A stretch of 64,000 bases of DNA from Planomonospora sp. ID67723 (GTDB taxonomy: Bacteria; Actinomycetota; Actinomycetes; Streptosporangiales; Streptosporangiaceae), in assembly GCF_015711605.1 (NCBI RefSeq), contig NZ_JABTEZ010000005.1, positions 558,001 to 622,000 of the forward strand, read 5' to 3'. The notes beneath the pieces were generated by a model. It made no database searches. It had not been told where the DNA came from and was given only the letters and a program-made list of their open reading frames with translations. The position numbers were made by a program, and so were the translations under genes. Positions 7,796 to 15,589 of the stretch are shown in pieces. Every line of letters begins with the position of its first letter. Position 1 is the stretch's first letter.

Positions 7796-8695
7796 TCACC
7801 CGGCGAGGTCGAGCTCCGACAGGAGCGCGGTGAGGGTGGCGCCGAGGGGGGAGTCGAAGGTCAGGAGGGCGTGGGCGTCACCCCGGGTCGGACCCTGGTT
7901 GACGATCACGATGGGGATGGCCCGTTCGGCGGCGTGGCGGACGAACCGGTAACCGGACATCACGGTCAGCGAGGAGCCCAGCACCAGCAGCAGGCCGGCG
8001 CGTTCGGTCAGCGCGTAGCACTCCTCGACCCGGGGCCGGGGCACGTTCTCCCCGAAGAACACCACGTCGGGCTTGAGCACGCCGCCGCAGCCGTGGCAGT
8101 CCACGATGCGGAAGGACGCGACCTGGTCGTCGTCGAGTACGGCGTCGCCGTCGGGGTTGATCGCGCCGGTCTCGGCGTGCCAGCCGGAGTTGGCCTCACG
8201 CAGGCGCTCGTCGAGCAGCAGGCGGGGGGTGCGCTCGCCGCAGCCGAGGCAGCGGACGCGGTCGAGGCTGCCGTGCAGCTCGACCACCTGCCGGGTGCCG
8301 GAGGCCTGGTGCAGGCCGTCGACGTTCTGGGTGATGACCCCGGAGAGCAGCTCCCGCTCCTGGAGCCCGGTGACCGCGTGGTGGCCGGCGTTGGGGGCGG
8401 CACGGGCGATGTGCCGCCATCCCAGGTGGCTGCGGGCCCAATATCGTCTGCGGGCCGCGGCGCTGCCGGTGAACGCCTGGTACGTCATCGGCTCGGCCGG
8501 CCGCCTGCGGCCGGTCTCCCCGCGGTAGTCCGGGATGCCGGACTCGGTCGAGATCCCGGCCCCGCTCAGGACCACCACCTCGCCGTCCGCGACGAGATCG
8601 GCCAGCATCCGGAGCCGGGGGCCGGCGACCGTGCCCGAGCGGCCGGGCGGCGCACCGAAGACGCCGCCGGAACCCTCGTCCAGCGCCTGAGTCAC
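7796..8695 (-). CDS. Sir2-family NAD-dependent protein deacylase
   Basis: A sirtuin of about 299 residues. It has the NAD-binding Gly-Ala-Gly-Ile-Ser-Thr-Glu-Ser-Gly-Ile-Pro-Asp, Thr-Gln-Asn-Val-Asp-Gly-Leu-His, the catalytic His in Val-Val-Glu-Leu-His-Gly-Ser, and four zinc cysteines as Cys-Leu-Gly-Cys and Cys-His-Gly-Cys. The Asn-x-Gly and Gly-Ser-Ser-Leu-Thr-Val loops are intact, so it should be active. The start is uncertain: the GTG at 8695 is used, though the frame stays open to a TTG at 8734. Roughly 35 poorly conserved residues precede the Rossmann core. It faces the NADAR gene. Confidence 0.9.
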   Translation of the reverse strand: MTQALDEGSGGVFGAPPGRSGTVAGPRLRMLADLVADGEVVVLSGAGISTESGIPDYRGETGRRRPAEPMTYQAFTGSAAARRRYWARSHLGWRHIARAAPNAGHHAVTGLQERELLSGVITQNVDGLHQASGTRQVVELHGSLDRVRCLGCGERTPRLLLDERLREANSGWHAETGAINPDGDAVLDDDQVASFRIVDCHGCGGVLKPDVVFFGENVPRPRVEECYALTERAGLLLVLGSSLTVMSGYRFVRHAAERAIPIVIVNQGPTRGDAHALLTFDSPLGATLTALLSELDLAG

Positions 8696-8822
8696 CTGTC
8701 CATGGTGCCCGACGTCCGCCGCTGCTCGGTGCAACGGGGTGAGCAGGGGCGGCAGCCGTGTCGCGGGGCGTCACCGCTCCCGGCGGCTCCGGCGCCCCTG
8801 TCCCGCCCGCCGCGCCGTCCCG

Positions 8823-9311
8823 TCATCCCGCGGCGAAGTACTTCGCCGCGATCCGGGTGTGCAGCGGGAACGCCAGCTCCCGAGGCCGGTCGATCAGCAG
8901 CCACTCCGTCGTCTCGGCCGTGGGCACGACCGGCGGGAGGGAGGCGGAGCCGGTGCGCGGCCCCAGGCCGAAGATCAGCACGGTGCCGTCCGGGGCGCTG
9001 AGCACGTCGAACAGCCGCACCTCGTCCGCCCCGACGACGACGCCCGTCTCCTCCCGGAGCTCCCGTACGGCCGCCTGCTGCCAGGACTCGCCCATGTCGA
9101 TGAAGCCGCCGGGCAGGGCGAGCCCGCCGCGGTGCGGCTCGACGGCGCGGCGGACCACCAGCAGGCCCTCGTCCACCGGCAGCACCATCACCGCGACCGG
9201 CAGCGGGTTGAGGTAGGCGGTGTTCCCGCAGCCGGAGCAGGTCCGCGGCCAGGCCTGGCCGGGAGCGTAGGCCGTACCGCAGAAGGAGCAGTGCGAGTTC
9301 CTGGTCGTCAC
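8823..9311 (-). CDS. NUDIX hydrolase with N-terminal zinc ribbon
   Basis: A 162-residue protein. Residues 8-30 hold a Cys-Ser-Phe-Cys and Cys-Ser-Gly-Cys zinc ribbon like that of NudC-type enzymes. A complete Nudix box follows: Gly-Phe-Ile-Asp-Met-Gly-Glu, then Arg-Glu-Leu-Arg-Glu-Glu-Thr-Gly-Val, with all metal-binding glutamates. Length is shorter than NADH pyrophosphatase NudC, so it belongs to the zinc-ribbon ADP-ribose/nucleoside diphosphate group of unresolved substrate. It starts at a GTG, and about 60 bp separate it from the operator of the divergent GH1 gene. Confidence 0.9.
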   Translation of the reverse strand: MTTRNSHCSFCGTAYAPGQAWPRTCSGCGNTAYLNPLPVAVMVLPVDEGLLVVRRAVEPHRGGLALPGGFIDMGESWQQAAVRELREETGVVVGADEVRLFDVLSAPDGTVLIFGLGPRTGSASLPPVVPTAETTEWLLIDRPRELAFPLHTRIAAKYFAAG

Positions 9312-9370
9312 GAGCGGAGGCTAGCAACACCCCGGCCCGCCGCGGACCCCGGCCCGCAGGCCCGTGCGAG

Positions 9371-9393
9371 AAAATTAACCAACTGGTAGGTTT
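9371..9393. promoter_or_regulatory. TetR-type operator before the GH1 gene
   Basis: On the minus strand the core reads CCTACCAGTTGGTTAA (9390 to 9375), flanked by AAA and TTTT. It matches the palindromes at 13861-13883 and 21061-21083 with the same CTACCA-N2-TGGT core and the same centre. It lies about 55 bp before the GH1 start, in the gap divergent from the NUDIX gene. Most likely bound by the TetR protein encoded at 13109-13756. Confidence 0.78.
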
Positions 9394-9444
9394 TTCGTCG
9401 GTCCTCGCGGTGACCCGTACGGCGAGGCAGACAAGGGAGACGGC

Positions 9445-10650
9445 ATGGAACTCTCGTTCCCGGACGGTTTTCTGTGGGGGGCGGCGGGCAGCGCTCACCA
9501 GACCGAGGGCAACAACGTCTCCAGCGACCTGTGGGCGCTGGAGAACGGTCCCGGCGGCCCGCTGCCCGAGCGCAGCGGGGACGCCTGCGACGGCTACCAC
9601 CGCTGGCGCGAGGATCTCGACATCGTGCGGGACCTGGGCCTGACCTCCTACCGCTTCGGCATCGAGTGGGCGCGCGTGGAGCCGGTGGAGGGCCGGATCT
9701 CCCGGGCGGCGCTGGCACACTACCGCCGCCTGGTCGAGGGCTGCCTGGAGCGCGGCCTGACCCCGGTGGTGACGCTGCACCACTTCACCAGCCCGCTCTG
9801 GTTCCAGCAGGAGGGCGGGTGGCTGTCCGGCGAGGCGGTCGCACGCTTCCGCCGCTACGTGCGGGCGGTGCTGCCGATCCTGGACGGCGTCGAGTGGGTC
9901 TGCACCGTCAACGAGCCCAACATGCTCGCGATGGTGGCCAGCATGATGAAGCAGGGCAAGCGCGAGGAGGGCGTCGCCGGGGCCATGCCCCCGCCCGACC
10001 CGGCGGTGGCCGACGCCCTCGCCGCCGCGCACCGCGCCGCGCGCGAGGAACTCGGTACGGCGGGAGTCAAGTCCGGCTGGACGGTCGCCAACCAGAACTT
10101 CGAGGCCGCGGGCGGCGCGGAGGCGGAGCGCGACGCGTGGGCGTGGCCGCGTGAGGACCGGTTCCTGGAGGTGGCCGCGGGCGACGACTTCATCGGTGTC
10201 CAGGCCTACACGCGCGTGCTGGTCGGGCCGGACGGGGCGCTGCCGGTGCCGGACGGCGCCCGCCGCACCCTCATGGGGTGGGAGTTCTACCCGGCGGCGC
10301 TCGGCAACGCCGTACGGTACACGGCGGCGAGGCTGCCGGGGGTACCGATCCTCGTGACCGAGAACGGCGTCGCGACGGCGGACGACGCCGAGCGCGTCGA
10401 GTACACGCGCGGCGCCCTGGCCGGGTTGCACGGCGCGATCTCCGACGGGATCGACGTGCGCGGATACCTCCACTGGTCGCTGCTGGACAACTACGAGTGG
10501 GGCTCCTGGCGGCCGACCTTCGGACTGGTCGCGGTGGACCGCGAGACGTTCGAGCGGACGGTCAAGCCCAGCGCCCGCTGGTTCGGCGGGGTCGCCCGCA
10601 CCGGCGTGCTGCCCGCCGGGGCGGTCCACGAGGAGATGTCACCCGCCTGA
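9445..10650 (+). CDS. GH1 family beta-glycosidase
   Basis: A 401-residue intracellular family 1 glycoside hydrolase without signal peptide. The acid/base is Glu157 in Thr-Val-Asn-Glu-Pro-Asn and the nucleophile is Glu306 in Val-Thr-Glu-Asn-Gly. N-terminal Phe-Leu-Trp-Gly-Ala-Ala-Gly-Ser-Ala-His-Gln-Thr-Glu-Gly is the family start motif, and His112-His113 and the C-terminal Leu-Asp-Asn-Tyr-Glu-Trp-Gly sugar-binding loop are present. It is about 50-60 residues shorter than typical GH1 beta-glucosidases. The linked operator places it in the TetR regulon with the GH3, GH20 and importer genes, so it probably trims imported glycosides. Confidence 0.93.
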   Translation: MELSFPDGFLWGAAGSAHQTEGNNVSSDLWALENGPGGPLPERSGDACDGYHRWREDLDIVRDLGLTSYRFGIEWARVEPVEGRISRAALAHYRRLVEGCLERGLTPVVTLHHFTSPLWFQQEGGWLSGEAVARFRRYVRAVLPILDGVEWVCTVNEPNMLAMVASMMKQGKREEGVAGAMPPPDPAVADALAAAHRAAREELGTAGVKSGWTVANQNFEAAGGAEAERDAWAWPREDRFLEVAAGDDFIGVQAYTRVLVGPDGALPVPDGARRTLMGWEFYPAALGNAVRYTAARLPGVPILVTENGVATADDAERVEYTRGALAGLHGAISDGIDVRGYLHWSLLDNYEWGSWRPTFGLVAVDRETFERTVKPSARWFGGVARTGVLPAGAVHEEMSPA

Positions 10651-10660
10651 GCCCGTACGG

Positions 10661-10700
10661 CGGGCGACCCGGTGACCCCGTGCGTTCACCGGGTCGCCCG
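10661..10700. terminator. Bidirectional terminator hairpin between GH1 and GH3
   Basis: A perfect 15-bp inverted repeat (arms 10661-10675 and 10686-10700) with a 10-base loop follows directly after the GH1 stop. No T-run is present, as is common in actinomycetes. Confidence 0.8.
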
Positions 10701-10704
10701 CGCT

Positions 10705-10748
10705 TGAGCCCGCACCCGGTAGGGGGCGGGGTGACCGGGTGCGCTCAA
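10705..10748. terminator. Second terminator hairpin, GH3 side
   Basis: Arms 10705-10720 and 10734-10748 pair (TTGAG...GCACCCGGT with ACCGGGTGC...CTCAA, one bulge) just beyond the GH3 stop. Together with the preceding hairpin it insulates the two convergent glycosidase genes. Confidence 0.75.
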
Positions 10749-10764
10749 CCGGTGCGGGAGGCGA

Positions 10765-13086
10765 TCACCTCGGCTGCCGTCCTCGGTCGTCCTCCTGGGC
10801 GGCGGCGACGAGCCGGTCCACGACCTCCGAGGTCAGGCCGATGCCGAAGGTGCTGAACTTGATCAGAGGGAAGCCGAGCGCCATGCCGAGCAGCGCCGGG
10901 TCGACCCGGTCGAGCGCGGCCATCGCGGGCGCGTCGCCGAGCACCTTCCGCAGCGCCGCGCCGCCGGCGGGGTGGGCGAGCCACTCGCCCAGGGTGGACA
11001 TCCCGCTCAGCGGGGCCGTGTAGCCGTCGCCCGGAGTGGTCAGCCCGGCGCGCAGGCGGATGTCGCGCGAGGAGGACCCGACCTCGACGGTGAAGGCGCC
11101 GGGGTCGATCCTCCAGTCCTTGCGGGACACCGACCACTGCGCGACGTCCCGCCCGGTGAGGGCGAAGCGGATCCGCTCGGCGGCCCCGGGCTCCAGGCCG
11201 ACCTTGGCGAAGCCGCGCAGCTCGTGCCGGGGGCGGGAGGGCCGCTCCTCCTCGAACGCCACGTACAGCTGGACGACCTCGTGCGCGAAGCGCTCACCGG
11301 TGTTGGTGACGGTCACCTCGACGCTCCACTCGTTGCTCCCGGTCTCGCGGGCGTCGAGGTCGGAGTACTCGAACCGCGAGTAGGTCAGGCCGTGGCCGAA
11401 GGGGTAGGCGACGTCCGTGCCGAGCGTGTCGTGGTGGCGGTAGCCGACGTAGCGGCCCTCGCCGTACACGACGTGCCCGTCGGCGCCGGGAAAGTGCAGG
11501 TGGGAGGGGACGTCGGAGAGGCGGTTGGGGATCGTCTCGGTGAGCCGGCCCGACGGGCTGTGCGCGCCGAGCAGCAGGTCGGCCAGGGCGGACCCGCCCG
11601 CCTGGCCGAGCAGCCATCCCTCCAGGATCGCCGTGGCCGCGTCCTGCCACTCGGCGACCGACACGACCGCCCCGTTGGACAGGACGACGACCACCCGCGG
11701 GCAGACCTCGGCCACCCGGCGCAGCAGGGCGACCTGGACGGCGGGCAGCTCGATGGTGGTGCGGTCGAAGCCCTCCGACTCCGCGGCGTCCGGCAGGCCC
11801 AGGAAGACCAGCGCCGTGTCGGCCTCCGCCGCCGCGGCCACCGCCTCCCGCTCGAGCTCGGCGTCGGGCGCGCCGTCCAGCCGGTAGCCCGCCGCGAAGG
11901 CCAGCTCGATGCTCCCGGAGGACTGCCCGGCGGCAGAGCTCAGCGCGTCCCAGGCGTTGTCCAGGCGGGTGGGGACCACGTGCGAGCTGCCACCGCCCTG
12001 GTAGCGCGGGGTACGGGCCAGCTCTCCCAGTACGGCGACGCGCCGGGAGACCGCCGGGTCCAGGGGCAGGACGGCGCCGTCGTTCTTCAGCAGGACGGCC
12101 GAGGCGCGGGCCGCCTCGCGGGCGATCTCGTGGTGGGCGTCGGCGTCCCAGCCGTCGAACCTCTCCCTGCCCCCGGTCCGCCGGGCGAGCGTGAGCAGGC
12201 GCCCGGCGGCCAGATCCAGCGCGGCCTCGGGCAGCCGGCCGGAGCGCACCGCCTCGACGATCTCCCCGTCGGTCCCGGTGGGCGGCATCTCCAGGTCGAG
12301 GCCCGCCTCCAGGGCCGCCACCCGGTCGTTGACCGCGCCCCAGTCCGACATCACCAGCCCGTCGAAGCCCCATTCGCCGCGCAGCAGCTCGGTCAGGAGC
12401 CACCGGTTCTGGCTGGCGTAGACCCCGTTGATCCTGTTGTAGGAGCACATGACGGTGTACGGCCGCGCCTCGCGCACGATGTGCTCGAAGGCCGGCAGGT
12501 AGATCTCGCGCAGGGTCTGCTCGTCGACGTCGGCGCTGACCCTCATGCGGTCGGTCTCCTGGTTGTTGACCGCGAAGTGCTTGACGCACGCCCCGACGCC
12601 GAGGGACTGGATGCCGGTGACGACGGCCGCGCCCATCACCCCGGTGAGGTGGGGGTCCTCGGAGAAGTACTCGAAGTTGCGGCCGCACAGCGGCGAGCGC
12701 TTGATGTTGACCCCGGGGCCGAGCACGACGTCGGCCCCGAGTGCGGACGCCTCGCGCGCCAGGGCCGCGCCCACCCGCCGGGCCAGTTCCGGGTCCCAGG
12801 AGGAGCCGAGCGCGACGGCGGGCGGGAAGCAGGTCGCCGGCACGCTGTCGTGGATGCCGAGGGCGTCTCCCGTGCTCTCGGGCTGGCGGCGCATCCCGTG
12901 CGGGCCGTCGGAGAGTGTGAGGGCGCGCACCGTGCCCGGGACGGCCGTGGTGTGCCAGGTGCCGCTCCCGGAGGTGAGCGAGGCCTTCTCCTCCAGGCCG
13001 AGGCCGGCGACCTCCTCGGGAACGGGGCGGGAGATCTCCTCCGAGGTGGGACGGAGGGGCGACGCTTCGCGGCCGGTCTGTGTCAT
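10765..13086 (-). CDS. GH3 family beta-glycosidase
   Basis: A 773-residue cytoplasmic family 3 glycoside hydrolase. The N-terminal barrel has Leu-Thr-Leu-Ser-Asp-Gly-Pro-His-Gly, Val-Lys-His-Phe-Ala-Val-Asn-Asn-Gln-Glu and the nucleophile Asp248 in Val-Met-Ser-Asp-Trp-Gly-Ala-Val. The alpha/beta sandwich follows (about 330-560), then a fibronectin-III-like domain (about 590-670) and an unusual 80-residue C-terminal helical tail. No signal peptide is seen, so it acts on imported sugar conjugates. It lies 22 bp downstream of tetR in the same direction and is probably co-transcribed with it under the 13861-13883 operator. Confidence 0.93.
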   Translation of the reverse strand: MTQTGREASPLRPTSEEISRPVPEEVAGLGLEEKASLTSGSGTWHTTAVPGTVRALTLSDGPHGMRRQPESTGDALGIHDSVPATCFPPAVALGSSWDPELARRVGAALAREASALGADVVLGPGVNIKRSPLCGRNFEYFSEDPHLTGVMGAAVVTGIQSLGVGACVKHFAVNNQETDRMRVSADVDEQTLREIYLPAFEHIVREARPYTVMCSYNRINGVYASQNRWLLTELLRGEWGFDGLVMSDWGAVNDRVAALEAGLDLEMPPTGTDGEIVEAVRSGRLPEAALDLAAGRLLTLARRTGGRERFDGWDADAHHEIAREAARASAVLLKNDGAVLPLDPAVSRRVAVLGELARTPRYQGGGSSHVVPTRLDNAWDALSSAAGQSSGSIELAFAAGYRLDGAPDAELEREAVAAAAEADTALVFLGLPDAAESEGFDRTTIELPAVQVALLRRVAEVCPRVVVVLSNGAVVSVAEWQDAATAILEGWLLGQAGGSALADLLLGAHSPSGRLTETIPNRLSDVPSHLHFPGADGHVVYGEGRYVGYRHHDTLGTDVAYPFGHGLTYSRFEYSDLDARETGSNEWSVEVTVTNTGERFAHEVVQLYVAFEEERPSRPRHELRGFAKVGLEPGAAERIRFALTGRDVAQWSVSRKDWRIDPGAFTVEVGSSSRDIRLRAGLTTPGDGYTAPLSGMSTLGEWLAHPAGGAALRKVLGDAPAMAALDRVDPALLGMALGFPLIKFSTFGIGLTSEVVDRLVAAAQEDDRGRQPR

Positions 13087-13108
13087 GGGGGCCTCGTGTT
13101 CGTGGTCG

Positions 13109-13756
13109 TCAGGGATGGTGCGGCCGGTCCGGCTGCGCGTGTACGGCCGCCGCGTCCAGGTCCAGGCCCAGCTGGCCGAGGAAGGCGACGACCGACGCGC
13201 GCATGTCGACCGCCTCCGGTTCGAGCAGCCACTGGGTCTGCAGGCCGTCTACCAGCGCGATGAGCTGCTGGGCGACGGCGCCCGGGTCGTGGCCCAGCGG
13301 GGGCGTGACCCGGGAGAACAGGGAGGAGAGCAGCCAGGCCGCCTGCTTGCGCAGCCGCCGGTAGCGCTCGACGAAGTAGTCGTGCGCGGGATGCTCCGGG
13401 TCGGCGGCCTCGCCGGAGATCTTCACGTAGAGGCCGACCAGTCCGGGGGTCCGCATGTTCCGCGCGACCTGGTCGATGACCCGTTCGAGGAGTTCCTCGG
13501 GGCCGGCCTCGTGGTCGGGCCCGGTCATCACCCTGGCGTCGACCTCGTCGCGGCGGCTGAGCACCTGGATGAGCAGGTCGTCCTTGCCGGGGAAGTGGTG
13601 CAGCAGCCCGGCGTGGGTCAGGCCCGCGTGCGCGGCGATGTCGCGCAGGGACACGGCGTGGAAGCCGGAGCGGGAGAACAGCTCCATGGCTGAGTCGAGG
13701 ATGCGCGAGCGGGTGCGCTCGCCCTTGCGCCCTCGGCGTGGGATCGCTTCGGTCAC
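13109..13756 (-). CDS. TetR-family regulator of the glycoside regulon
   Basis: A 215-residue TetR repressor. The helix-turn-helix (about residues 12-58) reads Thr-Arg-Ser-Arg-Ile-Leu-Asp-Ser-Ala, then Ser-Leu-Arg-Asp-Ile-Ala-Ala-His-Ala-Gly-Leu-Thr-His-Ala-Gly-Leu-Leu-His-His-Phe-Pro. The GTG at 13756 is preferred because AAAGG lies seven bases upstream; an ATG at 13783 would add nine residues and has no ribosome site. The C-terminal ligand domain is of the TetR_C type. Its divergent promoter contains the best copy of the CTACCA-N2-TGGT palindrome, so it is likely autoregulated. The inducer is unknown, possibly a glycoside or its aglycone. Confidence 0.88.
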   Translation of the reverse strand: MTEAIPRRGRKGERTRSRILDSAMELFSRSGFHAVSLRDIAAHAGLTHAGLLHHFPGKDDLLIQVLSRRDEVDARVMTGPDHEAGPEELLERVIDQVARNMRTPGLVGLYVKISGEAADPEHPAHDYFVERYRRLRKQAAWLLSSLFSRVTPPLGHDPGAVAQQLIALVDGLQTQWLLEPEAVDMRASVVAFLGQLGLDLDAAAVHAQPDRPHHP

Positions 13757-13860
13757 CGACCGGCCTTTCTGCGGTCTGGGCATGTGGGGTCTCGGGCACG
13801 TGGGGTGCGAGTACGTGCCGCGGTATCGCGAGACTAGCCCGGCCCTCTGCGGCTCACATT

Positions 13861-13883
13861 AAACCTACCACGTGGTTAGTTTT
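13861..13883. promoter_or_regulatory. TetR operator between tetR-GH3 and the ABC importer
   Basis: The palindrome AAAC-N2-ACCACGTGGT-N2-GTTT (13861-13882) is nearly perfect. It lies about 105 bp from the tetR start and 65 bp from the binding-protein start, so it can control both directions. Its core CTACCACGTGGTTAG is shared with the sites at 9371-9393 and 21061-21083. Confidence 0.85.
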
Positions 13884-13947
13884 GGGGGTATGCTCGCCGC
13901 ACATTCGGCCGAGACAGTCGTCCCCGCCTTGAGACGGAGTGAGCTCC

Positions 13948-15486
13948 ATGAAGAAATCCGCCAGGGTAGCCATCGCCGCGCTTGCCCTCCTCGCTGCGCC
14001 GACGGTGCTCGCAGGCTGTTCGGACTCCGGCGGCGCCGCACCGGACAGCGGCCCCAAGGCCCTGAGCATCGCGACGATGACCCTCCCGCAGAGCCTCGAT
14101 CCGAAGGACGCCACCGGCAGCGCGCTCCCGTTCTTCCAGGCCGTCTACGACACTCTCGTCAAGCGCGAGCCGGACGGCTCCTACAGCCCGATGCTCGCCA
14201 CCGAGTGGAAGTACAACGACGACCTCACCGAGCTGGCGCTCACCCTCCGCAGCGGCGTGACGTTCGACGACGGCACCCCGTTCGACGCCGAGGCCGTCAA
14301 GGCGAACATGGAGCGCTTCCGCAAGGGCGGCGGCGCGCAGGCCAAGACGCTCAACGACGTCAAGGCCATCAAGGTGGTCGACGCCACGCACGTGACCCTG
14401 GAGCTGGCGCAGCCCAACCCCGCGATGCTGTTCTACCTGAGCGACGCGGCCGGTCTCATGGCCAACCCCGCCGACTTCACCAAGGGCGACGCGCTCAAGA
14501 CCAAGCCCAGCGGGACCGGCCCCTACGACCTGGACCAGAACCTGACCTTCATCGGGACCAGGTGGACGTTCACCCGGGCCCCCGGCTACTGGGGCGCCAA
14601 GCTCCCCTACGACACGGTCACGATCAGCTTCTTCGACAACGAGACGGCCATCGTGAACGGTCTCAAGACCGGGCAGATCAACGCCGCCCTGATCCAGGAC
14701 GCCGACCAGCAGATCAGCGCCGAGAGCGACCCGAAGGTCAAGACGGTCAAGCAGGAGTTCGACTTCCAGGGCCTGGTCCTGTTCGACCGGGCCGGGGCCG
14801 TCACCCCGGAGATGCGTGACCCCCGGGTGCGCCAGGCGCTGAACCACGCGATCGACCGCAAGACGATGCTGGAGAAGATCCGCCAGAGCCGCGGCGCGAT
14901 CACCAACCAGGTCTTCGGCACCTCCACCGCGGCCTACAAGCCCGAGCTCGACGCCTATTACTCCTACGACCCGGCCAAGGCGCGCGAACTGCTCAAGGAG
15001 GCCGGGCACTCCGGCGGCTTCACCCTGAAACTGCCCCGCATCGCGGCGATCGTCTCCGACGCGCTCGCCGCCTCGCTCCAGGCCGACCTGGGCGCCGTCG
15101 GCGTCAAGCTCGTCTGGGAGGACGTCGACGCCGGCTCCGCCATCAAGCGCATCTTCACCGACCGCGCCTTCTCCGGCCTGGTCATGAACATCGGCCAGTC
15201 CTCGACCGACTGGGTCGTGGTCGGCGAGCTGGTCCTCCCCGGGGCGTTCAACATGTTCGGCTACACCGACGACACGGTGAAGGAACTGCTGCCCAAGATC
15301 CAGGGCAGGGACGCCCAGGCCGCCAAGGCGGAGCTGCAGGCGCTCAACGAGCACCTCGTCAAGGACGGCTGGTTCGTGCCCTTCTACCGGATGACGTACC
15401 TGCACGTCTCGGACGGCAGCGTGACGATCACCCCGCAGGACGGCATGGCCGTGCCGTCCATCTACAACTACGCGCCCGCCAAGTAG
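13948..15486 (+). CDS. Oligopeptide/oligosaccharide-type ABC binding lipoprotein (SBP_bac_5)
   Basis: A 512-residue family 5 extracellular binding protein. Lipobox Leu-Ala-Gly-Cys ends the signal peptide at about residue 25. The ATG at 13948 has GGAG eight bases upstream. Hallmarks are Gln-Ser-Leu-Asp-Pro-Lys-Asp, Val-Tyr-Asp-Thr-Leu-Val, Thr-Leu-Arg-Ser-Gly-Val-Thr-Phe-Asp-Asp-Gly and Asp-Pro-Arg-Val-Arg-Gln-Ala-Leu-Asn-His-Ala-Ile-Asp. The family includes dipeptide and nickel importers and also beta-glucan oligosaccharide importers. Because it shares an operator with GH1, GH3 and GH20 genes, a glycoside or amino-sugar oligomer is the likelier cargo (inference). Confidence 0.9.
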   Translation: MKKSARVAIAALALLAAPTVLAGCSDSGGAAPDSGPKALSIATMTLPQSLDPKDATGSALPFFQAVYDTLVKREPDGSYSPMLATEWKYNDDLTELALTLRSGVTFDDGTPFDAEAVKANMERFRKGGGAQAKTLNDVKAIKVVDATHVTLELAQPNPAMLFYLSDAAGLMANPADFTKGDALKTKPSGTGPYDLDQNLTFIGTRWTFTRAPGYWGAKLPYDTVTISFFDNETAIVNGLKTGQINAALIQDADQQISAESDPKVKTVKQEFDFQGLVLFDRAGAVTPEMRDPRVRQALNHAIDRKTMLEKIRQSRGAITNQVFGTSTAAYKPELDAYYSYDPAKARELLKEAGHSGGFTLKLPRIAAIVSDALAASLQADLGAVGVKLVWEDVDAGSAIKRIFTDRAFSGLVMNIGQSSTDWVVVGELVLPGAFNMFGYTDDTVKELLPKIQGRDAQAAKAELQALNEHLVKDGWFVPFYRMTYLHVSDGSVTITPQDGMAVPSIYNYAPAK

Positions 15487-15493
15487 TGCCGCC

Positions 15494-15527
15494 GGCCGGG
15501 GCCGGGCGGATCCGCCCGGCCCCGGCC
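15494..15527 (+). other. Very stable stem-loop after the binding-protein gene
   Basis: A perfect palindrome with 17-bp arms (15494-15510 and 15511-15527) begins eight bases after the stop. Its position inside an importer operon suggests a partial terminator or 3' mRNA stabiliser that makes the binding protein more abundant than the membrane subunits, as in other ABC operons. Confidence 0.75.
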
Positions 15528-15536
15528 CGACAACGG

Positions 15537-15589
15537 ATGTCGAGTTCCCATGCCGAGCTTCCCATGTTGAGCTTCCCATGCTGAGCTTC
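15537..15589 (+). repeat. Four tandem copies of a start-codon segment
   Basis: The 14-bp unit ATGNYGAGCTTCCC occurs at 15550-15563 and 15564-15577, preceded by a 13-bp variant at 15537-15549 and followed by the true permease start at 15578-15589. Because the unit is not a multiple of three, the ATGs at 15550 and 15564 open six-codon frames that stop just inside the next copy. Confidence 0.8.
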
